The position numbers and the translations under genes were made by a program. A stretch of 64,000 nucleotides of DNA. It comes from Diphasiastrum complanatum. Taxonomy: Eukaryota > Streptophyta > Lycopodiopsida > Lycopodiales > Lycopodiaceae. Shown here piece after piece: positions 21,975 through 33,264 of this stretch; position 1 is the first letter of the stretch; each line of letters begins with the position of its first letter. Where the stretch lies: assembly GCA_029204225.1 (NCBI GenBank), contig CM055107.1:26233482-26297481 (forward strand), read 5' to 3'. Below the pieces are notes generated by a model that was not told where the DNA came from, ran no database searches, and saw nothing but the letters and a program-made list of their open reading frames with translations.

Positions 21975-22940
21975 TTGTCCACAACACATGTTTATCCACG
22001 AGCTACATGTTCTTCACTTTTCACAAGACATCATATTAGTAGTCATGACACTCTATGAGTGAATCATTGCTTTATTTCCGCAGGTGGTATATCTGAGCCA
22101 ATCACTAGCATGGTTGGGGTGAAGGAAGGACGTTCACTCTCTCATCCACTCTGCAATGTCTACATTGATGGGCTTGAGCAAAATCATCGGTCAACAGGGT
22201 GGTCAAGTATGTAGGTTTGGAGACGTCTTAATAATGCGGATGATGTGATTCTGGTCTCTTTGAAAAGGGAAGGCTTGCAACAATACATAGATCTCCTTCA
22301 TTCCATTGTCACACACATGGTTTGGAAGTGAATATCCAAAAGGCCATGGTCATGTTTAATAGATCATGCTCCTCATGTAGCTATAGATTGTCACTTTGGA
22401 TAATCATCCTTTGGAGATTGTCTCCTCCTATTGCATATTTGGGTGTTTTGCTCTCTAACCCTATAGTCGGCATGAGACTAGCAACCACTCGTTGACTAGG
22501 GAAGGGCCAATCATCATTAATCTCTCTTTAACACTCTGGCTACACCCACTTGCTTTATACGCATCAGAGGGTTGTTGTATAGGGCTCACACCAACAACAA
22601 GTAGAGGTAGGGCAGTTTCAAGGGATTTTACATGACAGGATTTACAAGATGTGTTCCATGGAAGTTGCAGAGATGGAGGAGCTTTTTTCTTTCACTGCTT
22701 CTCTATTATGAAATTTGCAAGAGATACTATTGCCTCGTCCAAGATCAGATTGTGACCTTTACACTCTTTGATCTCCTATGTTGACCAGAGATGTGTTACC
22801 TTGATGGTCTGAGAGATGTTTCACTTGAGGAGCAATGTTTGCGATTTCTATGGTATCGGTGACCATAATTTGCTTGCAGCCACTTATCACATTTCACTTC
22901 CACCACTATAGCTCTTGTTCAAAGGATGAAGCAGATGTTG
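21975..22940 (+). pseudogene. LINE reverse transcriptase and C-terminus
   Basis: Plus-strand frames hold KEGRSLSHPLCNVYIDGLEQN (about 22120-22185), then NNADDVILVSLKREGLQQYI (about 22215-22280; the active site Y/F-ADD reads NADD). An SKRPWSC-like KTKVM equivalent follows near 22335, then YLGVLLSN near 22437-22460. A C-terminal block with RYYCLVQDQ lies at 22715-22745. The order is that of a plant LINE ORF2. Multiple frameshifts make it non-functional. It is the same family type as the fragments at 15.2 and 25.2 kb. Confidence 0.7.
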
Positions 22941-23300
22941 CACTGTGAGATAGTGTAGACAATTCACATCGCACCCCAAGCCACACAGGTCATCCCATTG
23001 CTCCTCATCCATTGTTTTCATATGCTTAGCAATGGTTTTCTAGCTGTATTACATTAGTGGTCGCTCCCACTTCCACGACCATCATGTCATTCTTGAGTCC
23101 TCATCGACCTACTTCTTAGACTCGTTAGACTCCATGAGCTGCATTGTTAGCTTGACTCGGTATAGCTTATTTTAGTTGCTTAGTTTTTGAATCTCGATCG
23201 TATATGCTTCTTAGTTGGCTCATTTAGGAGATGTTTTATATGCTTCCATGATATGGCACACACTTGAGATGTATATATTAGTCTTACGTACCTTATGGTA
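22941..23300. other. Unassigned spacer
   Basis: No conserved frame or structure is visible between the LINE fragment and the CT tract. Confidence 0.35.
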
Positions 23301-23306
23301 CCTTCG

Positions 23307-23308
<2 letters not shown>

Positions 23309-23340
<32 letters not shown>

Positions 23341-23341
23341 C
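23309..23341. repeat. (CT)n microsatellite
   Basis: About 16 uninterrupted CT units precede the deleted copia element. Confidence 0.95.
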
Positions 23342-23436
23342 TTTCTTTCTCACGGATAGGTTAGTCCCAACTTGGCATCAATTGAGTCTTATTTGGGTGA
23401 GGACACTTCTCATGGTACACTTAGGCTACACATGTT

Positions 23437-24065
23437 GTGTATCCATACAAAGATCCTGAAGAAACTCATCTCGATATTGATGTTAGAAGAGTTTTCTGTT
23501 GCATATGTGTGCTGAAACCACCAAGGACCTACCACATGTGGAATGCATTGGAGTCAATATATGAAGGTGAGAGTGTTACCAACATACTACTCTTGAGCAG
23601 GAAATTAGCTATCGTGAACATGGAAAAAGCAGAATCACTCTTGGGACACTTGGAGAAAACGAAGGCGTTAGCTACATCGTTGGGTGTAGTCGGAGCAGTC
23701 TTTACCCTACTTGGGAGTTTACCTAGCTCATACAATTCTTTGATCATGACATTGGTTGGGAGCATTATCAAGGATCTGGACTTGAGCTTTATTAGTGAAC
23801 GTTTGATGCATGAAGAAAGAAGAAAAAACCTCCTATCTTCTGATGAGTATGCCTTGTTTGGCAAGATAATGCGGATGGGATACAAGAAGTTCAAGACTTG
23901 GTAGTGCAAGAACATTCCAAGGGTAGTCAAATTCAAAAGGGCAAAGTGGTGCTTCTGCATAGAGGAGGTATCTAGTTCAATAAAGATCTGATGGACAGAA
24001 ATGCATTGTGCATACTTCTAGAAGAGCACTAGTCACATTGCAAGAGAATGCTCAAAGAAATAGAA
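23437..24065 (+). pseudogene. Copia Gag fragment (element G)
   Basis: This 155-residue frame contains the UBN2-type Gag domain: YHMWNALESIYEGESVTNI, LLLSRKLAIVNMEKAESLLG and FTLLGSLPSSYNSLIMTLVG, then ISERLMHEERRK. The remains of a zinc-knuckle region (SHIARECSK-like) appear near 24030-24060. The next recognisable sequence is already reverse transcriptase, so protease and integrase are deleted. Confidence 0.8.
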
Positions 24066-24079
24066 AGTCTAAAGCAAAA

Positions 24080-24800
24080 GGGATGACAAAGGCACTTTAT
24101 GGATTGAAGCAATCCTCAAGGATGTGGTATCAGCGGAAAGATGCATTGTTCTAATAGATTGGAATCAAAAGATTTTATGCTTATTTGAGTACATGCACTT
24201 TGAAAGCTTGCTTCTAGAATTTGCATAATATGTAGATCGTATCATCATCATATATAAATTGTCGAGAAGAGTGTTGGAATGATTGGAAGAAGGGGTATGT
24301 CTCAAAGGAACCTCAGAACATGTATTGTTGTTCAAAGCTTTGAAAGATACAATGACAGTGTTTGCCAATTCCAATTGGGTAGGGGACATGGGTCACAGGA
24401 AATTCACCTATGGATACACATTCACATTAGTGGGATCCTTTGTGAGTTGCAATTGTAAGAAACAACATTCACCATCGTCATCTTCAACTGAGATAGAGTA
24501 TATGGGAGTTTGCCATGTTGGAAAAGACTATATTTGGATTCAAAGCTAGATGGATGGACATGCATAAAATAAGGAGGCGGTTATTTCTTATAACGACAAT
24601 CAAGGATGTTCATTTCTCGATAAGAATGCTACCTTCCACAAGAGAAGCAAGTATATCTGATTTAGTTTCGTTTCATTCCATTTATGACATGGTTCATGAT
24701 GGGAAGATCTCATTGAATTACCACCCCACCAACCCATTTTAGCTGATCTTATGACCAACGCTCTACCTAGGCGTCACTTTGTATACTTAAGAAATTCAAT
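24080..24800 (+). pseudogene. Copia RT end and RNase H (element G)
   Basis: TKALYGLKQSSRMWYQRKDA (24084-24143) is the end of the RT fingers. The palm is largely missing; next comes RNase H with VFANSNWVGDMGHRKFTYGYTF (24359-24424) and SSSTEIEYMGVCHVGKD. The terminal block YDMVHDGKISLNYHPTNPF then LMTNALPRRHF (24680-24780) corresponds to the ADLMTKALPRRHF end of copia Pol. Premature stops are present. RT active-site residues are absent. Confidence 0.82.
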
Positions 24801-24839
24801 AGGATTAAGTTAGTTAGATTGTAAGTTAATTGATAAAAT

Positions 24840-25040
24840 ACAGAACTGTGAAGTGAGAGAGGGTTTGTGGGCTGGCTTCACACTCAAATGAAAGTTAGTT
24901 AGCCATTATGATATCGCATCTTGAACTTCTTAGCGTGGAATCACTTTTTGTTATTAATTAATCACGATGTAACGAAGCAAACCCTTTTTGCATTTTATCT
25001 GTTTTGTGTTGTCTTTGTGTCAGTTGCTTTACAACATGGT
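24840..25040 (+). mobile_element. Probable 3' LTR piece of element G
   Basis: Sequence after the RNase H end has a purine-rich run (gtgagagaggg) near 24860 and then a non-coding stretch ending near 'caacatggtttcatc'. The exact LTR limits are not resolved. Confidence 0.4.
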
Positions 25041-25059
25041 TTCATCCAACATCCATGAG

Positions 25060-25650
25060 GCTTTGTGAGTCATTGACCATAGGGAGGGATTCTTATCGAT
25101 CACACTTTCTTTGCATGAGTGACTCAATGGACTTGAAGATCTAAGGATATTTGGACATGGACTTACTGCATGTTCTCACACACCCATTGGGACAACTTCA
25201 AGTATTCTCATACTCCCACTCCCTTTGAGTGCAGACAAGTATATTCTAGGTGATTGCTAGAGATAATTGGGCGTGTTAGCTCTGGACTCGCCTTACACTT
25301 TGATGTTTCATCTCCTATGAGTACCAAAATGTGTGGCATTGATGATCCAAAAGATGTTCACCTTTGACAAGGGAATCTTGAGAGATATATCTACAGAGGG
25401 TCCTACTTAGGCACTCCTTTCTCTGCTAGCCAACGCTCCCGAGAGAATGCAGATTATAAGGATGACTTTGGAATGATCACTGAAGCTCCTTAGAGAGATC
25501 ATATATGTCAACGACCTGTGCTCATAGTCACACAAACCCCATCGAGAGACAACCGTCACCATAGAACTGGGATTGGTACTCGAAGTGTGACCCACACATG
25601 CATTTAACACATCCAACATCTCCAGCACCAACACCCATACCAACTAGAAT
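25060..25650 (+). pseudogene. LINE 3'-end fragment
   Basis: Around 25290-25375 the plus strand gives YTLMFHLL, then VPKCVALMIQKMFTF, parallel to TLHSLINYDDPRCVALMLFEMFL at 15560-15630 and LFDLL...PEMCYLDGLRDVSL at 22760-22830. It is therefore a third copy of the same LINE C-terminus. Its upstream part is too decayed to read. Confidence 0.55.
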
Positions 25651-26893
25651 CGCAGCTTTGTTTTTAGATTGTTGAGTCCTAGAAACACTTGATTTTTACT
25701 CTCTTCTTGACCTTGTGAGTGAGCATACGTAGACATGATTTTAGGTCTTTCTTTGATGCATTACATATGTCATACACTCAATTAGATAGATCTAGTGTTT
25801 GGCGCTTCTGTTGCAACAAGCATTTTATCTTGTCCTTTTGATTTCTAGTTTAATCATATATTAGGGAAACACATCTGCTTTCTTACTGGAAAAAACAAAA
25901 TATATATACCCCCCCCCCTCCCCAAACACCATATAGGAGAAGTGCAGCTGGAAGTAGTTGCAGAGACTGGTCCACTACCTAACATGCCAGTGTTTGTAAA
26001 AGAGCATTTCGAGAACTCAGGGAGTTCAGAAGGATTTTCTGACACAACTATGCTGTTCTTGTATCTGTATATGCACGTGCATGCTTGTGTTATATTCTTT
26101 TTAAAAATGGCTTTCTGAACAGCATTCTCTAGTCCAGATTTAGAACCTTCAGGTCCTGGAATGGGACTTTTGAATGTAAGGGTGCTTTTCAAAGTTAGTC
26201 AAAATTTTGTCTAATGCAATAGTTCAAATGAAATCTCATTGCAGGAAGTGCTGGAAAGATTTTCTCATTCCATTAAACATAAAATAAGGAAGTTGTAGTG
26301 GTTTTGGGTGACTGAAGTGATTCACATGCTTTTTACACTTTTCGTCAACTTACCAGAATGTGTGCTTGTCACTTGAACTATAAAGCTTCAAGAATTCTCA
26401 TCATTGGCTTTAGATTACCTACAGCATCTATGTTTTCTTGTCACATATATGTGGTTGATGTTCATTTTTCTCCGCAGTTTTCCCAGTGTTGTCAGATGCA
26501 CTTTGATTATGAAGGCAAGAGTTCATTGCAGACTTTCTTGGTTAGAATTGTTTTCAAACTTCTATCAAAATTTTCAATATCAGCAAAAATCACAATGCAT
26601 CAATCCACGATCATTGACATTGCAATCTCAAACATCTGAGTGGAATTCAGATCCAAATGCATCACTTTTGCTGAGCTACTATGCATGTTCTCAAAATGCA
26701 TCCGAGCTGTTGGTGGCCTGTCACTGTGATTAATCAAAGCAAGGATAATTCAGTTGAAAGAGTGTGAATTGTTCGTTTTTCTTTCAGAATCTTACTGAGA
26801 CATTCCTTCTACTGGTTTAAGTGTTCTATGTTTGTGCAGAGTTTGTTCTTGCCTAGCAAGCCAGCTGCTTATGCATGTACTTTGGACGATGCA
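25651..26893. other. Upstream region of the TFB5 gene
   Basis: No conserved coding frame. A C-rich run (25905-25921) is present. A pyrimidine-rich stretch then 'gatgcag' at 26888-26894 looks like a splice acceptor a few dozen bases before the TFB5 start. That would place an intron in the 5' untranslated region; the matching first exon is not identified. Confidence 0.4.
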
Positions 26894-26936
26894 GGAAACT
26901 AACGGAATTTCATAGAGCACCAGATAAAGGTCAAAT

Positions 26937-27149
26937 ATGGTCAGTGCTTTGAAAGGGATTCTCATCTCTTGTGACATACCCATGGCACAGTACATCATAA
27001 ATCTGAATGAGTCTATGCCGTTTGCACAAAAATTTATTGTGTACATTCTCGATGACACCCACATTTTTGTTCAGCCACATGTGGCAGATATGATTCAGAA
27101 ACGTTTGGAGGAATTTAGAGATCAGAACACCTATGAGAAGCCACTTTGA
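26937..27149 (+). CDS. TFB5: TFIIH subunit 5 (TFB5 / TTDA / p8)
   Basis: A complete 70-residue protein starting MVSALKGILISCDIPMAQYI and ending with RDQNTYEKPL. Length and motifs match the small TFIIH subunit (about 70 residues in plants and animals): the LKG-x-L-I-x-CD-x-x-x-x-Q strand, KFIV-x-x-LDDTH-x-FV, and a C-terminal helix ending in DQN. TFB5 stabilises the TFIIH core by pairing with the p52 (Tfb2) subunit and supports XPB helicase in nucleotide-excision repair and transcription initiation in the nucleus. The start fits, since the protein family begins MV-x-x-KG. The coding part is a single uninterrupted exon. A likely intron acceptor at 26894 suggests an intron in the 5' untranslated region. 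No key residue appears missing. It is the only clearly intact small host gene in a 50-kb field of transposons. Confidence 0.93.
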   Translation: MVSALKGILISCDIPMAQYIINLNESMPFAQKFIVYILDDTHIFVQPHVADMIQKRLEEFRDQNTYEKPL

Positions 27150-27600
27150 TGATGTACTGTTTATTAATGTCTCAATTTCACTAAAGTGGCCTATAATTGG
27201 ATTGTGCATCAAATGTGTGAAGCTCAATGCTGCAGGAGGATTTAAGATTTTGGGGGCTTTTGTTACTGTAAAAAATTGGAAAGTTTAAGATGTGTTAGGG
27301 TAAAAAGCAGTTAAAGGTCTACTGCTCAGTAGCTCTTGGCAAGACATAAAAGATGTGAAATTGGAATTTTACTAGGCACAAGTCTTCGTAAATTGGCATG
27401 TTTGTCTCCTTTAATAAGTAACAAACTCAATTATGTACACAAGGGTTGCCTGCATATTTGGTTTACTCATCTATCTAACCATTACTAGACCAGATCTAAG
27501 CTATTGTGTTGGAAGATCGAGTCAATTTATGCAAGATCCTAGTGAGGAGCATTGGAAGCTAAGAAAGTGAGTTTTGTGAATAGGATCATCATAATATATA
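27150..27600 (+). other. 3' untranslated region of TFB5 and spacer
   Basis: AT-rich sequence follows the stop codon. An AATAAG motif near 27413 is a possible polyadenylation signal. No other feature is seen. Confidence 0.4.
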
Positions 27601-27609
27601 ATATCGGGC

Positions 27610-30320
27610 CACATGGCACCAAAAAGGGGCACAATGATGTTCCATGAACGTAATGAAAACTATATAACTAAGGCTCGTCAGAGTCATGGTAGGATTAATC
27701 ATCCGAATCTGTGGACTGCAGGTCCCATGGGTCCGCAGATGAATCGGAACTGGAGGGAGCCATATGCCGTGGTGTGGCTCTGGCTCTGCTGCGTGCTCTG
27801 AATCCCTACTGCGTGCCCTGGCTTTGGACCACCCCCGTCCCCCTGCCTCTGCCTCTGCCTCTGCCTCTCTCCCCTCCTCTGGCCCCCATCTGGCTGCCCC
27901 CGACCCTGTGTCTACTCCGTCGTGCCTGTGTGTCAGGTGGCTGTGACCCTATGCCCTGGGATGGCCCTACCCATTGTGATGATGCCTGGCCGACGGCTGC
28001 CTGTGATGCTCCACTCCTGTCTACAAAAGGAGTACTCAGCCCCCCCCCTCCCAGAACCTCTAGGTCTCCCCCTAGGCCTACGTGCAGGAATGGCTGGCTC
28101 CTCCTCTGTCTCTGCATCAGGGTCCACCAGCAGGTCAGCCAGGTCATCCCCCTGTGCCTCCGCCCACATCTCCTCGTCCTCCTTCGTATCCCCCTCAACC
28201 CACTCCTCCTCCTCCTCCACATAGTTTGCCCCGAGCATCTCTCCACCCTCCGAGCCCTCGTCATCTCCCTCCTCAGCCCTCTCCCTCTACCTCTCTGTCC
28301 TCCTCTGCCGCCGTAAAGCCCGTGCGTCAGCCTGTGCCTGTCTGTAAAACTCTATGGATCTCATCATCCATCTCCTCCTGCGTGGGTGGTGCCCGAGGAG
28401 CAGCAGTTATCGAATCCACCAAGCAAGTGTCAGGGTCCACCTGCAACCAAAAACAATACATTGTTGTCAGGCAGGTATTGTGCAACTCAATGCATATTTT
28501 GAAAGCAAATCAATTCATCAAAGCATAGCAAGAAAAAAGGGTTGATGATGTGACTCATCTCGAGCATCTGACCCTCTCCTCGTGTGCGCCTCAGCATACG
28601 GCCGTTGGTGTTCACAAACACCAACTGTCTACACTGCTCGATGGACAACCTGTTCCTCTTCTGCGTGTGATACAAGGCCCAGGTGCTCCAATTCCGCTCG
28701 CAAGCTCCTGCTGAACAGTCCTGTGCAGGGACTCTCTCAGCCAATCGCCTCAGGTCACCTGTGCTGCGCCCGTGGATGCACCACCATGTAACGGGCCTCA
28801 GCTGATCCTCCCTCCGTCGACTTTGCTCTCCATCGAAAGGAAACTGGAAGCGCTCAAATGCGCGCAGCTGGCTTGCAATGTTGGCCAGAATCAGACCTGT
28901 TGGCAAAAGGAAAAACATGGCACATGTAAGACCCCTCGAATTCACACACTACCAATGAGTACAATATTGCAGTAACATTGCTACCAACCGATTTCTCACA
29001 CGTACCAGGTCCGGGCCATATGCGCTCCGTGTACAAAAGTATTGCACTCCACCTCGAGTGGCATCTACGCCACGTAGGAATACTGTGCCAAGCGGGCAAG
29101 AAACCAAGACATTGATGATGGATCGCCGACGAATGTCGGTCCATTTATCACTCAATATTGTGCATCCATACTTGCCGCAAAACACCCATTAGCTACATGC
29201 AAAAATTGCGGCACCAGTAAATCCTAAACACACGCAAAGAGATTATAAAGACAAGTTACTTACAGTTGCCAAGCTGAGCGAATAAAGCTCAACTCCCGCT
29301 CCTCCTGACGAAGCAACCTGCCTCGCAGTGCCTCTCGCTTGGGAGGTGTCCATGTAGCATCCACGACCGCCATCTGTGCCAAGAACTCCCTGAATACCCA
29401 AGTGTCAGCAACAGCAAAGGCAATGCCTCACTCGTAAAAGAACTGGCCACACAGTTGAGTGCAACGGACCTGCTGCTCTCTCTGCTAGCCGCATCGATCA
29501 AGGGTCTGCTGCTTGGGCCTAATCCCTCTCTGCTTTATATATGGTGCTCGTGGTCTAGCATGCCCAATGGATGGCTGATCCGTGGGTGTGTCACTCTCTC
29601 TGGCAACATCTGCCGAAGCATGTGGTGCATCTGCTGCCGAGGAGGAGGGGCGAGAAGCACCCGCTGCTGCTGAACCAACATGCTTATCTGATGGTCTTGC
29701 TGCTGCTGCGGATGGAACTAAAGGTGATGTATTGGGCCCTGTAGCTGTACCATGCTCTGCCCCTGATGTACTGGGCCCTGCAGCTATACCATGCTCTGCC
29801 CGTGATGTACTGGGCCCTGCAGCTGTACCATGCTCTGTCCGTGATGTACTAGGCACTGCACCTGTACCATGCCCAACCCGTGATGTACTACGCCCTGCAG
29901 CTGTACCATGCCCTGCCCGTGATGTACTGGGCCCAATACCCATGGTAGGCCCTGCTTGCCTGCCTGCCTGTGAGCCCTCCTGCATGCTCGCCTGTAGCTG
30001 CTCCTGTTACCTGTCCCTGTTTAGAACCCTGTGATGCAATACCAGGCCCGTACATGGTAGACAACCTCTGCAGATCCTCATCCGAAATTCTGGGGCAATC
30101 AGATATGCCCAATGTCCGCCCATCTGGCCCTCTGACCCGCAGCAAGTGAGCGCTAACCTTGGTGAGTGATCCCGTGAAGTGACCACCTCAATGCAAGCAT
30201 CTCCATCTGCGGGTGCCTGAGCCATGGTGTGTGCCCACATCCCTGTCGGTAAGCTCAACCTCGGCCCAAAGGCCTCGGTCCCGCACTGGCATCGTATCAA
30301 CACGACCCTAAACCTGCAAA
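27610..30320 (-). mobile_element. hAT transposase gene, DUF659 type (element H)
   Basis: Read on the minus strand, parts appear in the order of plant hAT transposases. A BED-type zinc-finger region lies at 30240-30060 (GDACIEVVTSR, then GSLTKVSAHLLRV and ISDCPRISDEDL). A 13-residue repeat linker follows (29938-29725). The DUF659 part has FFYE-stop-GIAFAVADTWVFREF (about 29460-29400), PPKREALRGRLLRQEE (29365-29310), and KYGCTILSDKWTDIRRRSII then FLRGVDATRGG (29173-29050). The C-terminal dimerisation block is CERNWSTWALYHTQKRNRLS (about 28710-28645) then LVFVNTN. An acidic and Arg/Gly-rich tail ends near 27930. Likely introns are at about 29270-29195, near 28900-28980, and one ending at the CAG at about 28442. 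A stop in FFYE-x-GIAF and frame changes suggest a dead copy. Terminal inverted repeats are not resolved. Confidence 0.82.
29725..29938 (-). repeat. 39-bp minisatellite encoding a 13-residue repeat
   Basis: Five full units and one partial of 39 bp (starts at 29725, 29764, 29803, 29842, 29881, 29920) keep the reading frame. They encode variants of GPSTSRAEHGTAA. The array sits in the linker between the zinc finger and DUF659 of the hAT transposase. Confidence 0.9.
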
Positions 30321-31190
30321 CAACAAATAATCAGGCAAATGTTCAGTAGAAAAAAAATACATTCCATTGAACAACATTACCGAGCTCAAATTGAGCTCAA
30401 AATATCAGAGCATTCATCAGAATGATTCCAGTTCACACATCATATCAAGTGCCAAAGAGGAACATGAGATTAGGGCGTGGGATAGAATAATTTCAGTATG
30501 AGGGATAACAGGCGACTGACGTTAGCGTCGGAGTCCGTGCAGGCATAAAGGAGTGCAGTGTGGGCCTAAACCGCACCCCTAGCAGATGTTTGCACGATGG
30601 TCCACGCCTAAACTCTAAAAAGTATGGAATCAGGGCATGAAAATTGAAATTTGTGATACAGACGTAGACGGGCGGAATGGAGGTCATAGGAGTCTCTGCA
30701 GGCATGTGGAAATGCATTCTAGGCTCAGACATCACCTCACTCGGTTTCCAACGGGTCATTTTGTGAAAATGGCAAAAATACACAAGCATTTGGAATTTGG
30801 TGTTCAAATCTCGCTAGGCGTGCCGTAACAGCTGAAACTGACGCTGTAGGAATCACTGTGGACGTGAAAAAAGGTGGTCTAGAGCCAAACTACGCTCGAT
30901 TTGGTTGCCTACAACTCAATGTCAACAATTGCAAAAAATCAAGCCTACACTTACCAAATATCGACACCTCTGTATCGCCGAGTAGATGCTTGCCAACTAT
31001 TCACTTGCGAAGATTGGACGCCCACAGCTCTCAAAAAAAAAATTTGCCTCCTCCACTGCTGGCGCGGTTTTGTCCGCGAGGAGGCTCAAAAGTAGGTTTT
31101 TGGTTTTTTTTTTTTTCGTGATTCCCGAATCGCGATTCGTTGCATCTATGGTTTGCATGATGATTTGATCATCTAAGACTTTGTGGATGG
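30321..31190. repeat. Degenerate subterminal repeats beside the hAT gene
   Basis: Three loosely similar blocks (starting near 30505, 30655 and 30830) share motifs such as 'ctgacg..g..ggagtc' and 'gcaggcat', spaced about 150-170 bp. hAT elements often carry such subterminal transposase-binding repeats. No protein is supported here. Confidence 0.4.
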
Positions 31191-31191
31191 A

Positions 31192-31192
<1 letters not shown>

Positions 31193-31233
<41 letters not shown>
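31193..31233. repeat. (TA)n microsatellite
   Basis: About 20 TA units uninterrupted. Confidence 0.95.
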
Positions 31234-31235
<2 letters not shown>

Positions 31236-31253
31236 TAGTTGCACTGCATTTCT

Positions 31254-31292
31254 AGAAATGCGTTCAGAAACGAGTTTCTGAAACGCATTTCT
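31254..31292. repeat. Near-perfect hairpin sequence
   Basis: The arm AGAAATGCGTTCAGAAAC is followed after two bases by its reverse complement with one inserted A. A related 'cagaaacgagttt' occurs again near 31508. It could be a MITE or hAT end. Confidence 0.6.
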
Positions 31293-31558
31293 GATTTGAG
31301 GCAGTGTTAGAAACGTTTATTTTTTATTTTTGTGGTCAATATGGGTATCAAATTAAAGCATTAATTAAGGTAGTACATTTATGTTGGTTGCTGAATGTTT
31401 CAGGTACAATGTGGTCCAGTATAGATGCATCAATCCTTGTTGGATTATGTCAATCCCTATTGAATTTTTTTTAATATCGGTGTTTTTTTTTCAAAGATTT
31501 CGGATCCAGAAACGAGTTTTTATGAAACAATCAAATCTGGTGCAACTCTCATCTGCCC

Positions 31559-31760
<202 letters not shown>

Positions 31761-32194
31761 CTTTATTAACGTCTTTTGGGCACCCGTGGGTGCATAAGAC
31801 CAAAAAAAAAATATGTACAAGCAATAGTGGGAGCACCATAGGAGGACGTGGCCGTAAAATGCTATAAACTAGCTATGAATGAAAGTAGAACAAAGCGGAA
31901 GTGAAATAAGCTCACGACTCGGGCCAGGTATAAGAAAAGAACCACAGAAAAAGTACCAATGCCCACAACCCGGGCCAGGTGGAGAATAAGTACGTATCAG
32001 CGAAAGTAAGTGTGAAGTGTCCGCTGAGTGGAGCGTACAATGTCCCTGATGGAGGCAAGTGGCGACTACATCTGGGCTTTTATTGCGGTGGCACAGGGAT
32101 AGGAATCTCATCAACAGAGTCATCAGCATGTGTTCGAGTCCGAAAGAAGTCAGTGTGTGCTGGGAGTCTAACCCCAGGTGATCTTGTACAAGCA

Positions 32195-32297
<103 letters not shown>

Positions 32298-32489
32298 TTA
32301 TATATATAAAAATATTTGTATACTACCTACCTAACCAGTGTCCCACTACCTACCTAACCTATCACACTACCCTCCGGGTGCACACTCCTTCGGTTGTGCG
32401 CCCTCCTCTCTCCATCGCCCTCCATCGCGCCCTCCATCCTCCTTCCTCCAGGAGGTATAGGCTCGGTTTGGAGCTCCGATCTCCATTGT

Positions 32490-33060
32490 TTACGATTTAT
32501 TTCTGTGGATGACGAAAACAGGGAATTGCATGGTCTCAACGATGTGGGTTCAGCGGCAGCGAATTGATTGTGGAGCACGGTTGATGATTGGGAAGCAGAT
32601 TTGGACTGCAAGTATTTGGATAGCTCAAGACTTATTGATTTGATCAGAGAGAGAGAAAAGGCTATTCGGGATAGGGAAACCATTCTTCTGTGCCCTAACA
32701 AGAGCTTCCAGGGAATATTAGCCATGCTTAGCAAAGGAGACGACGAGAAGAAGAAAACCAAAGAGCAGCAACGAAAGGAGCAAGACAAATCGTCAGAGCC
32801 GTCTATGCCGCCTCCTAACTTTGCAAATCGATTTGCAAAAGTAGAAGAAAAGCATGTATGGAGGGACCATTTGGGTACGGACACACAAGAACTTGGAATC
32901 GACCCAACACAATCTTACATCATCTTACATCGAGGACGCTGCTAAGCAAAAAGAAGCAGCACCATCCAAGCCTAGCATGCTGATCTCAGACGACCAAATC
33001 ATACTCCTCAGAGATTTGTTTCCTCATTACCATCATCATCTGCCTTAAAGGCTAAGCCAG
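32490..33060 (+). pseudogene. Unidentified charged coiled-coil-like protein remnant
   Basis: Plus-strand frames give DDENRELHGLNDVGSAAAN, a stop at 32567, then WSTVDDWEADLDCKYLDSSR and LIDLIREREKAIRDRET (32568-32700). A Lys/Gln-rich stretch (KKKTKEQQRKEQ) follows, then PPPNFANRFAKVEEKHVWRD up to 32945. A shifted frame continues SDDQIILLRDLF to 33048. The amino-acid composition looks like real protein, not random translation, and the breaks point to a pseudogene or missed introns. I do not recognise the family. Confidence 0.35.
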
Positions 33061-33211
33061 AAGAGGTGCTAATCGGATATCCTGCCTCCGGAATATGGCT
33101 TTGCTTACAAACAAATATGAAAGTGTGATTGAGGTTTTGAAGATCCCATATTTTGATCTACCCTCATTTTTCTACACCTTCGTCAAAGGCTAGACACTTT
33201 TCAATCCAAGT

Positions 33212-33214
<3 letters not shown>

Positions 33215-33260
<46 letters not shown>
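33215..33260. repeat. (TA)n microsatellite
   Basis: About 22 TA units next to the dispersed repeat at 33262. Confidence 0.95.

Positions 33261-33261
<1 letters not shown>

Positions 33262-33264
<3 letters not shown>

Noticed and set aside
27711-28528. Plus-strand Pro/Leu-rich frames of 150-200 residues
   Set aside because: They are the opposite strand of the GC-rich hAT transposase tail. The minus strand carries recognisable hAT motifs.
30493-30807. 104-residue minus-strand frame beside the hAT gene
   Set aside because: It overlaps the degenerate subterminal repeats and has no conserved motif.
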